A stretch of DNA of 64,000 bases from Croceibacterium_B sp035470785 (GTDB lineage: Bacteria > Pseudomonadota > Alphaproteobacteria > Sphingomonadales > Sphingomonadaceae): assembly GCA_035470785.1 (NCBI GenBank), contig DATIQN010000065.1, positions 1-64,000 on the forward strand, read 5' to 3'. The notes under the pieces are model-generated. The model made no database searches. It had not been told where the DNA came from and saw only the letters and a list, made by a program, of their open reading frames with translations. Position 1 is the stretch's first letter; each line of letters opens with the position of its first letter. Positions 1 through 8,812 of the stretch are shown here, piece by piece. Made by a program: the position numbers and the translations under genes.

Positions 1-356
1 CAATCGTCGGTTTTCCTCCTTTTGCGATCCACGATTAGGTTCTGGTTGCAAACGCTCGTGACCCTGGGTGCGGGTTTCATCGTCTCGGTTCGTTGGTTTC
101 CTAACGTTGGTGAATGGCAAACTCGCTTCGTCACTGGATCCACGGGTTTGGGGCTGACGGCCCTAATCTTTCACGTGAATGCGATGCGCGCCCGAGCTTT
201 TGTGAGAAGTATGCTCTCGGTCAATGTCCGCTTTCCACCCGTTGCGGACATTCGATGCAACTGGCCAGAGTCTGTTGCCGGAATACGCCCAGTAACAGTT
301 CAAGGGCTTTGTGCGCGCAAACCGGCCCATCCGACACTTGGTGTCCAAAGTGTGGC
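1..356. other. Lower-GC non-coding stretch, no convincing gene
   Basis: I count 33 G or C in the 60 bases from 121, clearly below the coding regions that follow. Short open frames exist on both strands but none has a good ribosome site or a recognisable protein; a TTG-initiated frame from 22 has a hydrophobic start but degrades into repeat-derived sequence. The stretch contains the inverted repeat at 223-252 and adjoins the truncated secreted-protein start at 357-467, so it looks like replaced or decayed sequence. The window edge hides what lies to the left. Confidence 0.5.
223..252. repeat. Short inverted repeat, sphingomonad intergenic type
   Basis: Perfect 9-bp arms (AATGTCCGC and GCGGACATT) flank a 12-base loop. 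When translated, this sequence gives peptides such as NVRFPPVADI and NVRNGWKADI, which I recall as frequent spurious translations of intergenic repeats in sphingomonad genomes. Copy number cannot be judged from one window. Confidence 0.6.
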
Positions 357-467
357 TCATCCGGCCGCTGGCACTAGCCCCTGGGCGTTGGGCGGGGCGA
401 GGTCGGCCTGGGCGAACGCGGGCGCGGCGGCCAAGGTAGTGGCGAGTGCAAGGTGACGCAAGCGCAT
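357..467 (-). pseudogene. Truncated secreted-protein gene (signal peptide only)
   Basis: An ATG at 467 follows a good ribosome site (GGGAGAG, about 6 bases upstream) and opens a 36-codon frame. Its first residues form a textbook signal peptide: a basic start (MRLRH), a hydrophobic core rich in Ala and Leu, and a PAFAQA-type cleavage site. About 17 residues later the frame ends in TGA, just where composition drops to that of the left-hand low-GC stretch. I read this as the 5' end of an exported-protein gene whose remainder was lost. The family cannot be named from what is left. It lies 75 bases downstream of cckA on the same strand. Confidence 0.5.
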
Positions 468-542
468 GGAGTTCTCTCCCGAAGACGACGCCATGTAATA
501 ATGTATCGCCGGGTTTACCCGTGCTGAACGAGCGACGAACCG

Positions 543-2993
543 TTACGCGCCGTTGCGCGACGCTCCGAGGACCTGGCCGACCTTCGCGGCAATCTGCTGC
601 ACGCTGAAGGGTTTGGGTATGAAATGCATGCCTTCGATGTCGATCTCGCGGCGCAACTGTTCCTCGGCATAGCCGGACATAAACAGCACGGGCAGCTTGG
701 GCGCGATCTTGCGAATTTCCTTGGCCATCGCCGGCCCGTCCATGCTCGGCATGACGACATCGGAAACCACGAGGTCGAACGCGCCGTCGAGCTTGACCGC
801 GTCCAGCCCCTCGTCACCATCGGCGGCGGTGACGACTGTGTAGCCCTGGCGGGTCAGGGCGCGCTCGGCGACGGCGCGAACGGTGTCTTCGTCCTCAACC
901 AGCAGGATGCGCCCGCCCCCCGACCATTCGCTGGCGACTTCGGCCTGCTTCTCGCGCGCCAGTTCCTCCGCGGTGACACTATGCACAGGGAGGTAAATGG
1001 TAAACCGGGCGCCCTTCACCTTGCCGTCGGGGGCCGTGACGTTGTCGGCAAAGATGAAGCCGCCCGACTGCTTGACGATCCCGTAGACGGTCGAAAGCCC
1101 GAGCCCCGTTCCCTTGCCGAGCTCCTTTGTGGTGAAGAAAGGCTCGAAGATCTTCGTCAGGTTCTCGGGCGAGATGCCGCCGCCTGTGTCTTCGGCGACC
1201 AGCGCAGTATAGTCGCCGGCCGGGATGATCTCGTTGTCGCGTAGGCGGCGCACGTCGGTCGCCTGAACGCGCCGGGTCGAGAAGGTCAGCGTACCGCTCG
1301 CCTGCTCGCCGCCGCGCGTCTGGATCGCGTCGCGCGCGTTAACTGCCAGGTTCATCACCACCTGTTCGAGCTGGCGCGGGTCGGCGCGCACCGGTCCGAG
1401 CTCGCGGTCGTGGTGCGTGCGCAGCGTGATCCGCGCGCCGAGCAGGCGTTTGAGCATCTGGCTGACCTCGCTGATTACGTCCGGCAGCTGGATCACCTCG
1501 GGCTGCAACGTCTGCTGCCGGCTGAAGGCGAGCAGCTGGCGGGTGAGCGAGGCGGCCCGGTTCGAGTTGGCCCGGATCTGCTGGATGTCGTCGTAGTCGC
1601 TGTCGCCGGGGATGTGCCGCAGCAGCATCAGGTCGCAGTAGCCGATGATCGCCGTGAGCACGTTGTTGAAGTCATGCGCGACGCCACCGGCGAGCTGGCC
1701 GACCGCCTGCATCTTGGTCGCCTGCGCCACCTGGTGCTTGAGCCGCGTCTCTTCGGTGTTGTCGACCAGGCTCAGCAGGACTGCCGCTTCGCCCAGCCCG
1801 CGCACGCCGGCAAGGCCGAGCGAGACCGGCTCGTCGGGCTGGCCCTTGAGGCGCACGGCGATGTCGCCGCTCGAGGCCGGGCCCTGGCCATAGCGACGCA
1901 CCGCGTCCGACATCGCGGTCTTGTCGGGGCGCGCCACGAGATCTGACGGGTACGGGGGCAGGTGCTTGTTCGACGGCAGTCCGGCGGCGCGGCGAAAAGC
2001 CGGGTTGGCGAACAGGAAATGGCCGTCGCGATCGGTCATCGCTAGGCCGACGGGGAGCTGTTCGAGGAGCGCTTCGAGCTGCGGCGTCTGCCCGCGCGCC
2101 TCGTTCCCCCAGCCGCCCAGGCCCACGCCGTTGTCGACCAGCAGCATCAGCGCTGGCGCCTGGTCGGTCTTGACTTGCGGCGAGTCGGGCTCGGTCAGCG
2201 GCACGTGAACCAGCGTCTGCGGGGTGCCCTTGCGGCCCTCGCGAGCAAAATAGATCCGGTCCCGCTCGTCCGAGCGGAGCAGCGCGGTGAAGTCCTGCCC
2301 GGCCATGCTGGCGTGCTCGTCGCCGGCGGCGCGCCTGGCGAAACCGGCGCTGGCGGCGCGGATCGCCCCGTCGGGCCCGACCAGCGCAACCTCGACCCCG
2401 CCAGCGCTCAAAATCTTGCCGAAAATTCCGGTGACGTACTTGCCAATGGCCTGCAGCGGCTCGTGCCGGACGACCGGCGCGAACCGCCAGACGAGGTAAT
2501 CCTCGCCGCGCCCGGCGCGCACGACTTCGGCGGTCCAGGCGTCGTCCTCATCGGCAATCATCTGGCTGCCGCCGTCCCCTTCACGCCAGGCGTTGCGCGC
2601 GGCGCGAGCGAGCGCATCGGCCGAGGCACCGTCGACCGGCAACCGCGGCGGAGCGTTGGACGATCCGAACCACAGCTCGAACGCGGCGTTGGCGCAGACC
2701 AGGCGGTTGGCGCGGTCGGTGATCGCGACCGCCACGCCCGATTGTTCGATCGCGGTTACGGTGACCGACCAGTCGGGCATTGCCTGCGCCTCAGCGGCGC
2801 CCCGCGAGACCGGGTTGCCCCGTGCCGCGGCGAAGGCGATCAGGCCGAGCACGACGAGACCGCCGCTGAACGCCAGCGTAACTACCAACGAACCCACGGC
2901 GAACTGGACAAGGCCGATGCTGGCAAGCGTCGCAGCCGCCACCGCCAGCGCATCGGCGAGCCGCCCTGGCGAGCGTTCGGTTAGCACGCTCAT
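543..2993 (-). CDS. cckA: Cell-cycle hybrid sensor histidine kinase CckA
   Basis: An 816-residue membrane hybrid kinase. Residues about 19-55 form two hydrophobic segments. PAS-like regions cover about 75-170 and 305-415. The dimerisation and phosphoacceptor segment carries H440 in GGVAHDFNN. The ATPase domain has the G-box GKGTGLGLSTVYGIV near 630. A C-terminal receiver domain starts near 695, with ILLVEDEDT and the phosphorylated D745 in VVSDVVMPS. In alphaproteobacteria CckA passes phosphate through ChpT to CtrA and CpdR and controls cell cycle and motility genes; that role is family knowledge. The ATG at 2993 overlaps the stop of the upstream DUF2062 gene by ATGA, so the two are translationally coupled. 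A longer frame upstream lacks CckA character and was not used. Confidence 0.95.
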   Translation of the reverse strand: MSVLTERSPGRLADALAVAAATLASIGLVQFAVGSLVVTLAFSGGLVVLGLIAFAAARGNPVSRGAAEAQAMPDWSVTVTAIEQSGVAVAITDRANRLVCANAAFELWFGSSNAPPRLPVDGASADALARAARNAWREGDGGSQMIADEDDAWTAEVVRAGRGEDYLVWRFAPVVRHEPLQAIGKYVTGIFGKILSAGGVEVALVGPDGAIRAASAGFARRAAGDEHASMAGQDFTALLRSDERDRIYFAREGRKGTPQTLVHVPLTEPDSPQVKTDQAPALMLLVDNGVGLGGWGNEARGQTPQLEALLEQLPVGLAMTDRDGHFLFANPAFRRAAGLPSNKHLPPYPSDLVARPDKTAMSDAVRRYGQGPASSGDIAVRLKGQPDEPVSLGLAGVRGLGEAAVLLSLVDNTEETRLKHQVAQATKMQAVGQLAGGVAHDFNNVLTAIIGYCDLMLLRHIPGDSDYDDIQQIRANSNRAASLTRQLLAFSRQQTLQPEVIQLPDVISEVSQMLKRLLGARITLRTHHDRELGPVRADPRQLEQVVMNLAVNARDAIQTRGGEQASGTLTFSTRRVQATDVRRLRDNEIIPAGDYTALVAEDTGGGISPENLTKIFEPFFTTKELGKGTGLGLSTVYGIVKQSGGFIFADNVTAPDGKVKGARFTIYLPVHSVTAEELAREKQAEVASEWSGGGRILLVEDEDTVRAVAERALTRQGYTVVTAADGDEGLDAVKLDGAFDLVVSDVVMPSMDGPAMAKEIRKIAPKLPVLFMSGYAEEQLRREIDIEGMHFIPKPFSVQQIAAKVGQVLGASRNGA

Positions 2994-3571
2994 GCCGCGG
3001 CCTTCCTCCGCTCGCGGGCTTCGGCGAGGCGCAGGCGGCGTTTCCGCCCGATCCACCAGCGCCAGCCGAAGCTGGTGACGAGGTAGCCGACCGAGGCCAG
3101 CACGGTGGCGATGATGAACAGCCCGAGCGCGGTTTCCGATCCCGCGCCGGTGATCCGCTCGAGCAGGTGATCGGTCTGCGTCGCCTGCATCGTCTCGCTG
3201 ATCGGCTGGATATGGGTCGAGGCATCGACGTGGAGCAGCCACTCGCCGATCCTGTAGGCGAGCGCGACGAGGAAGACGTAGATCACCGGAAAACCGACGA
3301 AGGTCGCCAGCAGCGCCGACGGAATGTTCGCGCGGACGAACACCGCGAGGAAGGTCGCGACGACGAAATGGGCGAGCGGGATCATCGTCCCGACGAACAA
3401 CCCCAGCGCCACGCCGCGCGGCACCGACCGGCGGGTGAAGCGCCACAGTTCCGACTGCAGGATGCGGTGCGCGAACGGCTTGATGAAGCGATTGCCCTCC
3501 AACTGCTCGCGTGTGGGCACACGGCGCTGAATCCAGCCCCCCAGCCCGCCCTGTTTGCGACTCCCTGCCAT
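2990..3571 (-). CDS. DUF2062 membrane protein
   Basis: A 193-residue protein with a soluble, basic N-terminus and about three hydrophobic segments. It matches the DUF2062 family through the sequence around PRGVALGLFVGTMIPL and the following glycine- and proline-bearing helices. The family's biochemical role is not established; some members are fused to glycosyltransferases. I chose the ATG at 3571 because GGAG lies four bases upstream. It sits between smpB and cckA on one strand, and its stop overlaps the cckA start, so it probably shares their transcript. Confidence 0.85.
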   Translation of the reverse strand: MAGSRKQGGLGGWIQRRVPTREQLEGNRFIKPFAHRILQSELWRFTRRSVPRGVALGLFVGTMIPLAHFVVATFLAVFVRANIPSALLATFVGFPVIYVFLVALAYRIGEWLLHVDASTHIQPISETMQATQTDHLLERITGAGSETALGLFIIATVLASVGYLVTSFGWRWWIGRKRRLRLAEARERRKAAA

Positions 3572-3626
3572 AAATCTCCAGATAAGCCGCATTGTCCGCG
3601 CCCGCCAGCCGTGCGGCCGGGAAACG

Positions 3627-4109
3627 CTAGCCGCGCTCGCGAAGCAGCCTCGCTTTGTCGCGTTGCCAGTCGCGGTCCTTCATCGTCTGGCGCTTGTCGT
3701 GGGTCTGCTTGCCCTTGGCCAGCGCCAGCTCGACCTTCGCGCGTCCGCGCGAGTTGAAATAGACCGACAGCGGAATCAGCGTCATGCCCTTGCGTTCCAC
3801 CGCGCCGACGAACTTCTCGATCTCACGGGCGTGGAGCAGCAGCTTGCGCATTCGCTTGGGCTCGTGGTTGAAGCGGTTGCCGTGACTGAACTCGGGAATG
3901 TTGGCGTTGATCAGCCAGCATTGGCCGTCGCGCACCTCGGCATAGCTTTCGGCGATCGAGCCCTCGCCGGCGCGCAACGATTTTACCTCGGTTCCCGAAA
4001 GCGCGATGCCCGCCTCGAAGGTTTCCTCGATGAAATAGTCGAACCGCGCCCGCCGGTTCTCGGCGACGATCTTCTTCTTGTCGAACGTGGAGGGCTTCGG
4101 GCGGGCCAT
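3627..4109 (-). CDS. smpB: SsrA-binding protein SmpB
   Basis: A 160-residue protein of the usual SmpB length. It binds tmRNA and brings it to stalled ribosomes for trans-translation. Diagnostic stretches are NRRARFDYFIEETFEAGI, GTEVKSLRAG, the INANIPEF strand, and a basic C-terminal tail (KGKQTHDKRQTMKDRDW) that enters the decoding site. The ATG at 4109 gives the normal MARPK-type N-terminus; an in-frame ATG nine bases upstream is an alternative. It is first of the smpB-DUF2062-cckA set. In many alphaproteobacteria dapA lies immediately upstream of smpB; here three plus-strand genes separate them. Confidence 0.95.
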   Translation of the reverse strand: MARPKPSTFDKKKIVAENRRARFDYFIEETFEAGIALSGTEVKSLRAGEGSIAESYAEVRDGQCWLINANIPEFSHGNRFNHEPKRMRKLLLHAREIEKFVGAVERKGMTLIPLSVYFNSRGRAKVELALAKGKQTHDKRQTMKDRDWQRDKARLLRERG

Positions 4110-4230
4110 GGCTGCGCCCATAGGGTGAGGCGGTCCGGAGCGGAACCCCTCGCAGCTTTCACCGCGCCGGGTTGCCAAACCCCGACGCTCTTGCGATGAC
4201 GTCCGCGGAAGCTTGTGGATGGGGGTCTGC

Positions 4231-6189
4231 ATGCCAAACATTGTCAGCACCTTGCGTCGCATGCTGGGCGTGCTCGCGCTCCTTACGGTGTCGGCTCATA
4301 TCGCAGCGGCCGAGCCGCCGCCCCTGTCGGCATATGGCAACCTGCCGGGCATCGAGCGGATGGCCCTTTCGAATGACGGTTCGCGCCTCGCCGCGGTCAT
4401 GTCGATCAAAGGCGAGCGGGTCGTCGTTCTGCTGAACAGCAAGTTCGAGACCTTGCGCATGATGCGGCTCGAAGACGCCAAGGTGCGCTCGATGGATTGG
4501 GTCGGAAACGACGCACTGGTGGTGCAGATGAGCCGCACGGAGGTGCTCGGGCCCGAATTCGTCACTAGCAAATTCGAGTTCTGGCACGCGCTCGTCATTC
4601 CGGCGGACCCCGCCAAGCCGCAGACGCTGGTGTTCGACAAGGACCCGGCGATGCTCAACGCCGTGTTCGGCAGCGCTGGAACGCGAAACGTCAATGGGCA
4701 ATGGCTGGTCTATCTCGCCGGCGTCGAGCGCGAAAGAGGCGCGCGCGGCTACCAGCTGGTCAATGGAAGTCCGGCTCTATTCTCGGTCGAGCCGTTGACC
4801 AACCACCGCGAAAAGGTCGCCGACAGGGGCTCGCAAGACCGCGACACCGAGTGGCTCCTGGGTCCCGAGGGCAAGGTGGTGGCTACGTACTCGATCGATA
4901 TCCTGCGCGGCGGCTGGCAAATCCTGGCACCCGGCGGGCACGTCCTGGCGGACGGCTTGGCGACCCGCGGCGATGCCGGCCTGGTGGCGCTCGGTAAGGA
5001 TGGAAAATCGATCATCTTTCGTAAGCTCGACGAAAAGGAGCATCGCACAAAATGGATGGAGGTCGCGCTCGACGGACGCGGACAGATCACCCAGTTTGCC
5101 TACGAGGACGAGATTTCGCGGCTCTATTCTGATCGTGCCAACGGTGAACTGATCGGCTTGCTGCGAATGGGCGAGAGGCAGCGACCGCAATTTTTCGATC
5201 CCAAGCGCCAAGCGGTTGTCGACCAGATCTACAAGGCCTTTCCCGATCTTAACGTTCGCATGGTCGACTGGACCCCGGACTTCTCGCGCGTGCTCGTTCG
5301 CACCAACGGCAACGGCGACAGCGGCACGTGGTACCTCGTCGATATGGCGACGATGCATGCCGACGCTGTCGGATATGAGCGCGAAGCTATCGGCCCCGAA
5401 TGGGTCGGCCAGATCAGCTCGATTTCCTACAAGTCAGGTGACGGGCTCGCCCTTGACGGCGTGCTCACGTTGCCACCCGGCCGTCCGGCTAAGAACCTGC
5501 CGCTGGTCATGCTCCCGCACGGCGGACCCCATGCGTACGACGACGAGACGTTCGATTGGTGGGCGCAGGCGTTCGCCTCGCGCGGCTATGCCGTATTCCA
5601 ACCCAACTTCCGCGGGTCGACCAATCGCGACGAGACGTTCATGCGCGCGGGCTTCGGGCAATGGGGCAAGGCGATGCAGACCGACATTTCTGACGGGCTT
5701 GCCGAGCTCGCCCGGCGAGGGATCGTCGATCCTAAGCGCGCGTGTATCGTCGGAGCAAGCTACGGCGGATACGCGGCCCTAGCCGGTGTGACGCTGCAGC
5801 ACGGGTTGTACCGTTGCGCGGTGGCGGTAGCCGGAGTATCCGATGTCGGCGCGCTGTTCTCGCACGAACACTACGACAACGGCCGCGCGGGGTTCCTGCT
5901 CCGTTCGCTGGACGAGGAGTTTGGACCCAAGAGCAGCTTGGACGACGTCTCGCCCCGGCACTTCGCCAAGCAGGCCAACGCACCGATCCTGCTGATTCAC
6001 GGACGCGACGATACCGTGGTTCCATTCCATCAGAGCAGCGGGATGGCCGACGCGCTCAAGGACGCCGGCAAGCCATACGAGTTCGTCGTCCTCAAGGCTG
6101 AGGACCATTGGCTGTCGCGCTCCGAGACCCGCCAACAGATGCTCGAAAGCGCCGTCGCGTTCGTGGAGAACCACAACCCCGCAAATTGA
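4231..6189 (+). CDS. Secreted S9-family serine peptidase (acylaminoacyl-peptidase type)
   Basis: A 652-residue protein with a signal peptide (basic start, hydrophobic core, cleavage near AHIAAA). Residues about 30-390 resemble the WD-like beta-propeller of S9 peptidases and the rest is an alpha/beta-hydrolase domain. The nucleophile is S510 in GASYGGYA, with the acid at D593 or D594 in HGRDDTVVP and H626 in AEDHWLS, so the triad is complete. S9 enzymes cleave short or acylated peptides; specificity cannot be read here. The start at 4231 was preferred over an in-frame start six codons earlier because it gives a cleaner signal peptide. It is the first of three plus-strand genes lying between smpB and dapA. 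Confidence 0.88.
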   Translation: MPNIVSTLRRMLGVLALLTVSAHIAAAEPPPLSAYGNLPGIERMALSNDGSRLAAVMSIKGERVVVLLNSKFETLRMMRLEDAKVRSMDWVGNDALVVQMSRTEVLGPEFVTSKFEFWHALVIPADPAKPQTLVFDKDPAMLNAVFGSAGTRNVNGQWLVYLAGVERERGARGYQLVNGSPALFSVEPLTNHREKVADRGSQDRDTEWLLGPEGKVVATYSIDILRGGWQILAPGGHVLADGLATRGDAGLVALGKDGKSIIFRKLDEKEHRTKWMEVALDGRGQITQFAYEDEISRLYSDRANGELIGLLRMGERQRPQFFDPKRQAVVDQIYKAFPDLNVRMVDWTPDFSRVLVRTNGNGDSGTWYLVDMATMHADAVGYEREAIGPEWVGQISSISYKSGDGLALDGVLTLPPGRPAKNLPLVMLPHGGPHAYDDETFDWWAQAFASRGYAVFQPNFRGSTNRDETFMRAGFGQWGKAMQTDISDGLAELARRGIVDPKRACIVGASYGGYAALAGVTLQHGLYRCAVAVAGVSDVGALFSHEHYDNGRAGFLLRSLDEEFGPKSSLDDVSPRHFAKQANAPILLIHGRDDTVVPFHQSSGMADALKDAGKPYEFVVLKAEDHWLSRSETRQQMLESAVAFVENHNPAN

Positions 6190-6286
6190 CCTGCGCCGGA
6201 CGGTGCGGTTCTTGCGCCAACCTCTCGCTGGCCCTTGGAACTTCGCTGCCAGATCAAGCACTTCGTCGCCGGAAAGGAGCTGAATC

Positions 6287-6583
6287 ATGCCCCAGGGCGA
6301 CAAGGACGAATATACCAACAAGCAGAAGCGCAAGGCCGAGCATATCGAGGAAAGTTACGAGGATCGAGGCGTCGGCAAGAAGGAAGCCGAGCGGCGCGCA
6401 TGGGCGACCGTGAACAAGCAGTCCGGAGGCGGAACGAAGTCCGGCTCTGGTCGCGGGAAGAAGGAAGACCGCGCCTCGTCGAGCAAGGGCGGCCACAAGA
6501 GCGGCTCGAGCCAATCGAGCGAGAAGCGCTCGGCAGCGGCGAAGAAGGGCTGGGAAACCCGCCGCCACCAGGCGCACGGTTGA
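6287..6583 (+). CDS. Small KGG/ChaB-like stress protein
   Basis: A 98-residue, highly hydrophilic, Lys/Ser/Gly-rich protein. The N-terminal part (DKDEYTNKQKRKAEHIEESYEDRG, followed by KKEAERRAWATVNKQ) resembles proteins annotated as ChaB-like or plasmid-stabilisation proteins. The rest is a disordered tail with an AAKKGWETRR motif near the end. The start is supported by AAGGAG seven bases upstream. Related proteins are often part of general stress responses in alphaproteobacteria, but I found no clean EcfG promoter here. Function unknown. Confidence 0.75.
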   Translation: MPQGDKDEYTNKQKRKAEHIEESYEDRGVGKKEAERRAWATVNKQSGGGTKSGSGRGKKEDRASSSKGGHKSGSSQSSEKRSAAAKKGWETRRHQAHG

Positions 6584-6647
6584 TTCCTTGGCGCTTAGCC
6601 GCAGCGCTGCGTAGACTTCCCGTCAGGGCGATTCGCCCGAGGGGAGG

Positions 6648-7838
6648 ATGATGGCAACGCACGCGGCGACACCGTCTAACGAGCTTAGGGCGGATCAAAT
6701 CCTCGCCAATGCGCGCGCGATGGCGCCCGCCCTCGCGGCACGCTCCGAAGAGATAGAAGAACTCCGCCGGCTGCCGGCCGACCTCGTTGCCGAGCTGCGC
6801 GCCGCCGGGCTCTTCCGCATGGGCCGCAGCCGCGCGAAAGGCGGCCCGCAGATGAGCTTGCCGCAGCATCTCGAAGTCATCGAGGTCCTGGCCGAGGCAG
6901 ACCCGTCAGTCGGCTGGTGCGTTAAGATCGGAACCGACAGCGGGATCATTGCCGAACTTCTGCCACCTTCAGCCTCGGCGCGGCTGCTGCCAGACCCGGA
7001 CATGGTCACCGCCGGACAGTTCACCACCGGGCGCGGGCGGCTGCAGCAGGTCGAACGCGGCTACGTGCTCAACGGGCGCTTCCCGTTCGGCAGCGGGATT
7101 ACCCATGCCGACGCGGTCATGAGCGGGGCGATGTTGTTCGACGAGGCCGGCGCACCGGTGATCGGCCCCGGTGGACTGCCCCAAAGCCGCCTCGCCTTCT
7201 GTCGCGCCGACGAGCTGGTAATCGAGGATACCTGGCACACCCACGGCCTGCGCGGCAGCGGCAGCACCCATTACCGAGCGGATGATGTGTTCATCCCCGA
7301 AGACCAGGCGCTGTGGATCGACGCGACGCTCTTCGAAGGCCGTGAGCCGCTCTATTCCAGCGGCTTCAACTGGGTGACGACGATGGCCGCGGTCCCACTC
7401 GGCACCGCGCGCCGTGCGCTCGACGAGGCGAAGGCGCTGATCGCCCAACGCACCGGCGGCTTTCCCCCGCAGCCGATGGGCAAGCTGCCGCAAGTTCAGG
7501 AAACTATCGCGGAGGCGGAGACGCGCTACGGCGCGGCGCGGGCGTTTCTTTATTCAGCGGCGAACGACTTCTGGGATGGACTCGAAAAAGGTACTCCGAC
7601 CGTCGAGACCAAAGGCCGCCTCGCCCTCGCCAACGTCAACTGCTTTCGCATGGCCGCGGAGGTCACTCGCCAGTTGTTCGACATGATCGGCGCCAATGTG
7701 ATCTTCGAAGGCTCGCCGCTCGAACGCCTCGCCCGCGACGCGATGACCTTGAATCAGCACATGATCATCGCCCGCCCGGCCTTGGCGACCTACGGCGCGA
7801 TGATGTTGGGCGAGGAACATCCCTCGCCGCTCTACTAG
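6648..7838 (+). CDS. Acyl-CoA dehydrogenase-fold flavoprotein (possible monooxygenase)
   Basis: A 396-residue protein with the three-part acyl-CoA dehydrogenase layout: N-terminal helices (LPADLVAELRAAGLFRM), a middle beta domain (GSGITHADAVMSGAM, DTWHTHGLRGSGSTHY), and a C-terminal helical bundle ending in LNQHMIIARPALATYG. The arrangement and the GLRGSGS segment fit the group D flavin monooxygenases and related hydroxylases as well as true dehydrogenases, so I leave the reaction open. No partner reductase is adjacent. ATG codons at 6648 and 6651 are consecutive, right behind GGGGAGG. It runs convergently into dapA, three bases from its stop. Confidence 0.8.
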   Translation: MMATHAATPSNELRADQILANARAMAPALAARSEEIEELRRLPADLVAELRAAGLFRMGRSRAKGGPQMSLPQHLEVIEVLAEADPSVGWCVKIGTDSGIIAELLPPSASARLLPDPDMVTAGQFTTGRGRLQQVERGYVLNGRFPFGSGITHADAVMSGAMLFDEAGAPVIGPGGLPQSRLAFCRADELVIEDTWHTHGLRGSGSTHYRADDVFIPEDQALWIDATLFEGREPLYSSGFNWVTTMAAVPLGTARRALDEAKALIAQRTGGFPPQPMGKLPQVQETIAEAETRYGAARAFLYSAANDFWDGLEKGTPTVETKGRLALANVNCFRMAAEVTRQLFDMIGANVIFEGSPLERLARDAMTLNQHMIIARPALATYGAMMLGEEHPSPLY

Positions 7839-7841
7839 GCT

Positions 7842-8723
7842 TCAGAGCAGGCCCGCGATCTCCATCGCCTGGTCGACCTTCGTTCGCGCCTCGTCGCTGC
7901 ATGGCGCAATCGGCAGGCGGGTGTCGGCGGTCAGCCAGTTGTGGAGGCGGCTGAGCGCGTACTTGGTCGGCGACGGGCTGGCGTCGGCGAACAGCGCCTT
8001 ATGCAGCGGGTACAGCCGGTCGTTGAGCGCTCTCGCCAGTTCGAAATCGCCGGCGAGGCAGGCGGCGTGGAATTCGGCGCACGCCTTCGGCGCCACGTTG
8101 GCGGTGACCGATATGCAGCCGACCTGGCCGAAGGCATAACCGCCGAGCGCCAGCGGGTCGTCGCCCGATAGCTGGCAGAAGTCTTCCCCGACGCCGAGCC
8201 GGTGCTGGACGACCCGCTGCAAGTCGCCGCTGGCGTCCTTTAGACCGACGATCCGCCCGGGATGGCGCCGAGCCAATTCCACGACTGTCTCAGGAAGAAT
8301 GTCGGTCACCGTGCGCCCGGGCACGTTGTAGAGCACGATCGGCAGGTCGCACTGCTCGGCGAGATAGGAGAAATGCGCCAGCAGCCCCGCCTGGCTCGGG
8401 CGGTTGTAATAAGGCGCTACGAGCAGCGCCGCATCGGCGCCGAGATCCTGCGCCACTTGCATGTGCCAAAGCGCGGTCCGCGTATCGTTCGAGCCCGCGC
8501 CAGCGATCACCGGTACCCGGCCCGCGGCCTGCTCGACGCATAGGGCGATGACCTTGTGGTGCTCGTCGTTATCAAGCGTCGCGCTTTCACCCGTCGTGCC
8601 GCACGGGACCAGGGCGCTCGAGCCGTTGTCGATCTGCCAGTCGACAAAGCGGCGGAAGGCGGCTTCGTCCAACGCTCCGTCGCGAAAAGGAGTCACCAGA
8701 GCCGGTATCGAGCCAGAGAACAT
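7842..8723 (-). CDS. dapA: 4-hydroxy-tetrahydrodipicolinate synthase
   Basis: A 293-residue enzyme that condenses pyruvate with aspartate semialdehyde, the first committed step to lysine and diaminopimelate in the cytoplasm. The TIM-barrel family signatures are present: GTTGES at 43-48, Y132 in LYNVPGRT, and the Schiff-base lysine K162 in GLKDASG. The ATG at 8723 gives the standard MFSGSIPALVTPF start; the frame continues upstream but not in DapA-like sequence. It diverges from the lytic transglycosylase with 89 bases between starts, so the two share a control region. Diaminopimelate supply and murein turnover fit together functionally. Confidence 0.96.
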   Translation of the reverse strand: MFSGSIPALVTPFRDGALDEAAFRRFVDWQIDNGSSALVPCGTTGESATLDNDEHHKVIALCVEQAAGRVPVIAGAGSNDTRTALWHMQVAQDLGADAALLVAPYYNRPSQAGLLAHFSYLAEQCDLPIVLYNVPGRTVTDILPETVVELARRHPGRIVGLKDASGDLQRVVQHRLGVGEDFCQLSGDDPLALGGYAFGQVGCISVTANVAPKACAEFHAACLAGDFELARALNDRLYPLHKALFADASPSPTKYALSRLHNWLTADTRLPIAPCSDEARTKVDQAMEIAGLL

Positions 8724-8812
8724 TGCTTCACGCTCCAGAATGGATTCAAAGGTTCCCCTCGCCGGCGCGCGTATGGGGTCATTCACCGCCTGATAAGGAG
8801 CCGCTTGCCATA

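Noticed and set aside
22..456. A 144-codon TTG-initiated frame at the left edge
   Set aside because: Its middle is the intergenic inverted repeat and its end is antisense to the better-supported signal-peptide fragment.
6237..6270. EcfG promoter before the KGG-type protein
   Set aside because: GGAAC is present at 6237, but no CGTT occurs 16-17 bases later.
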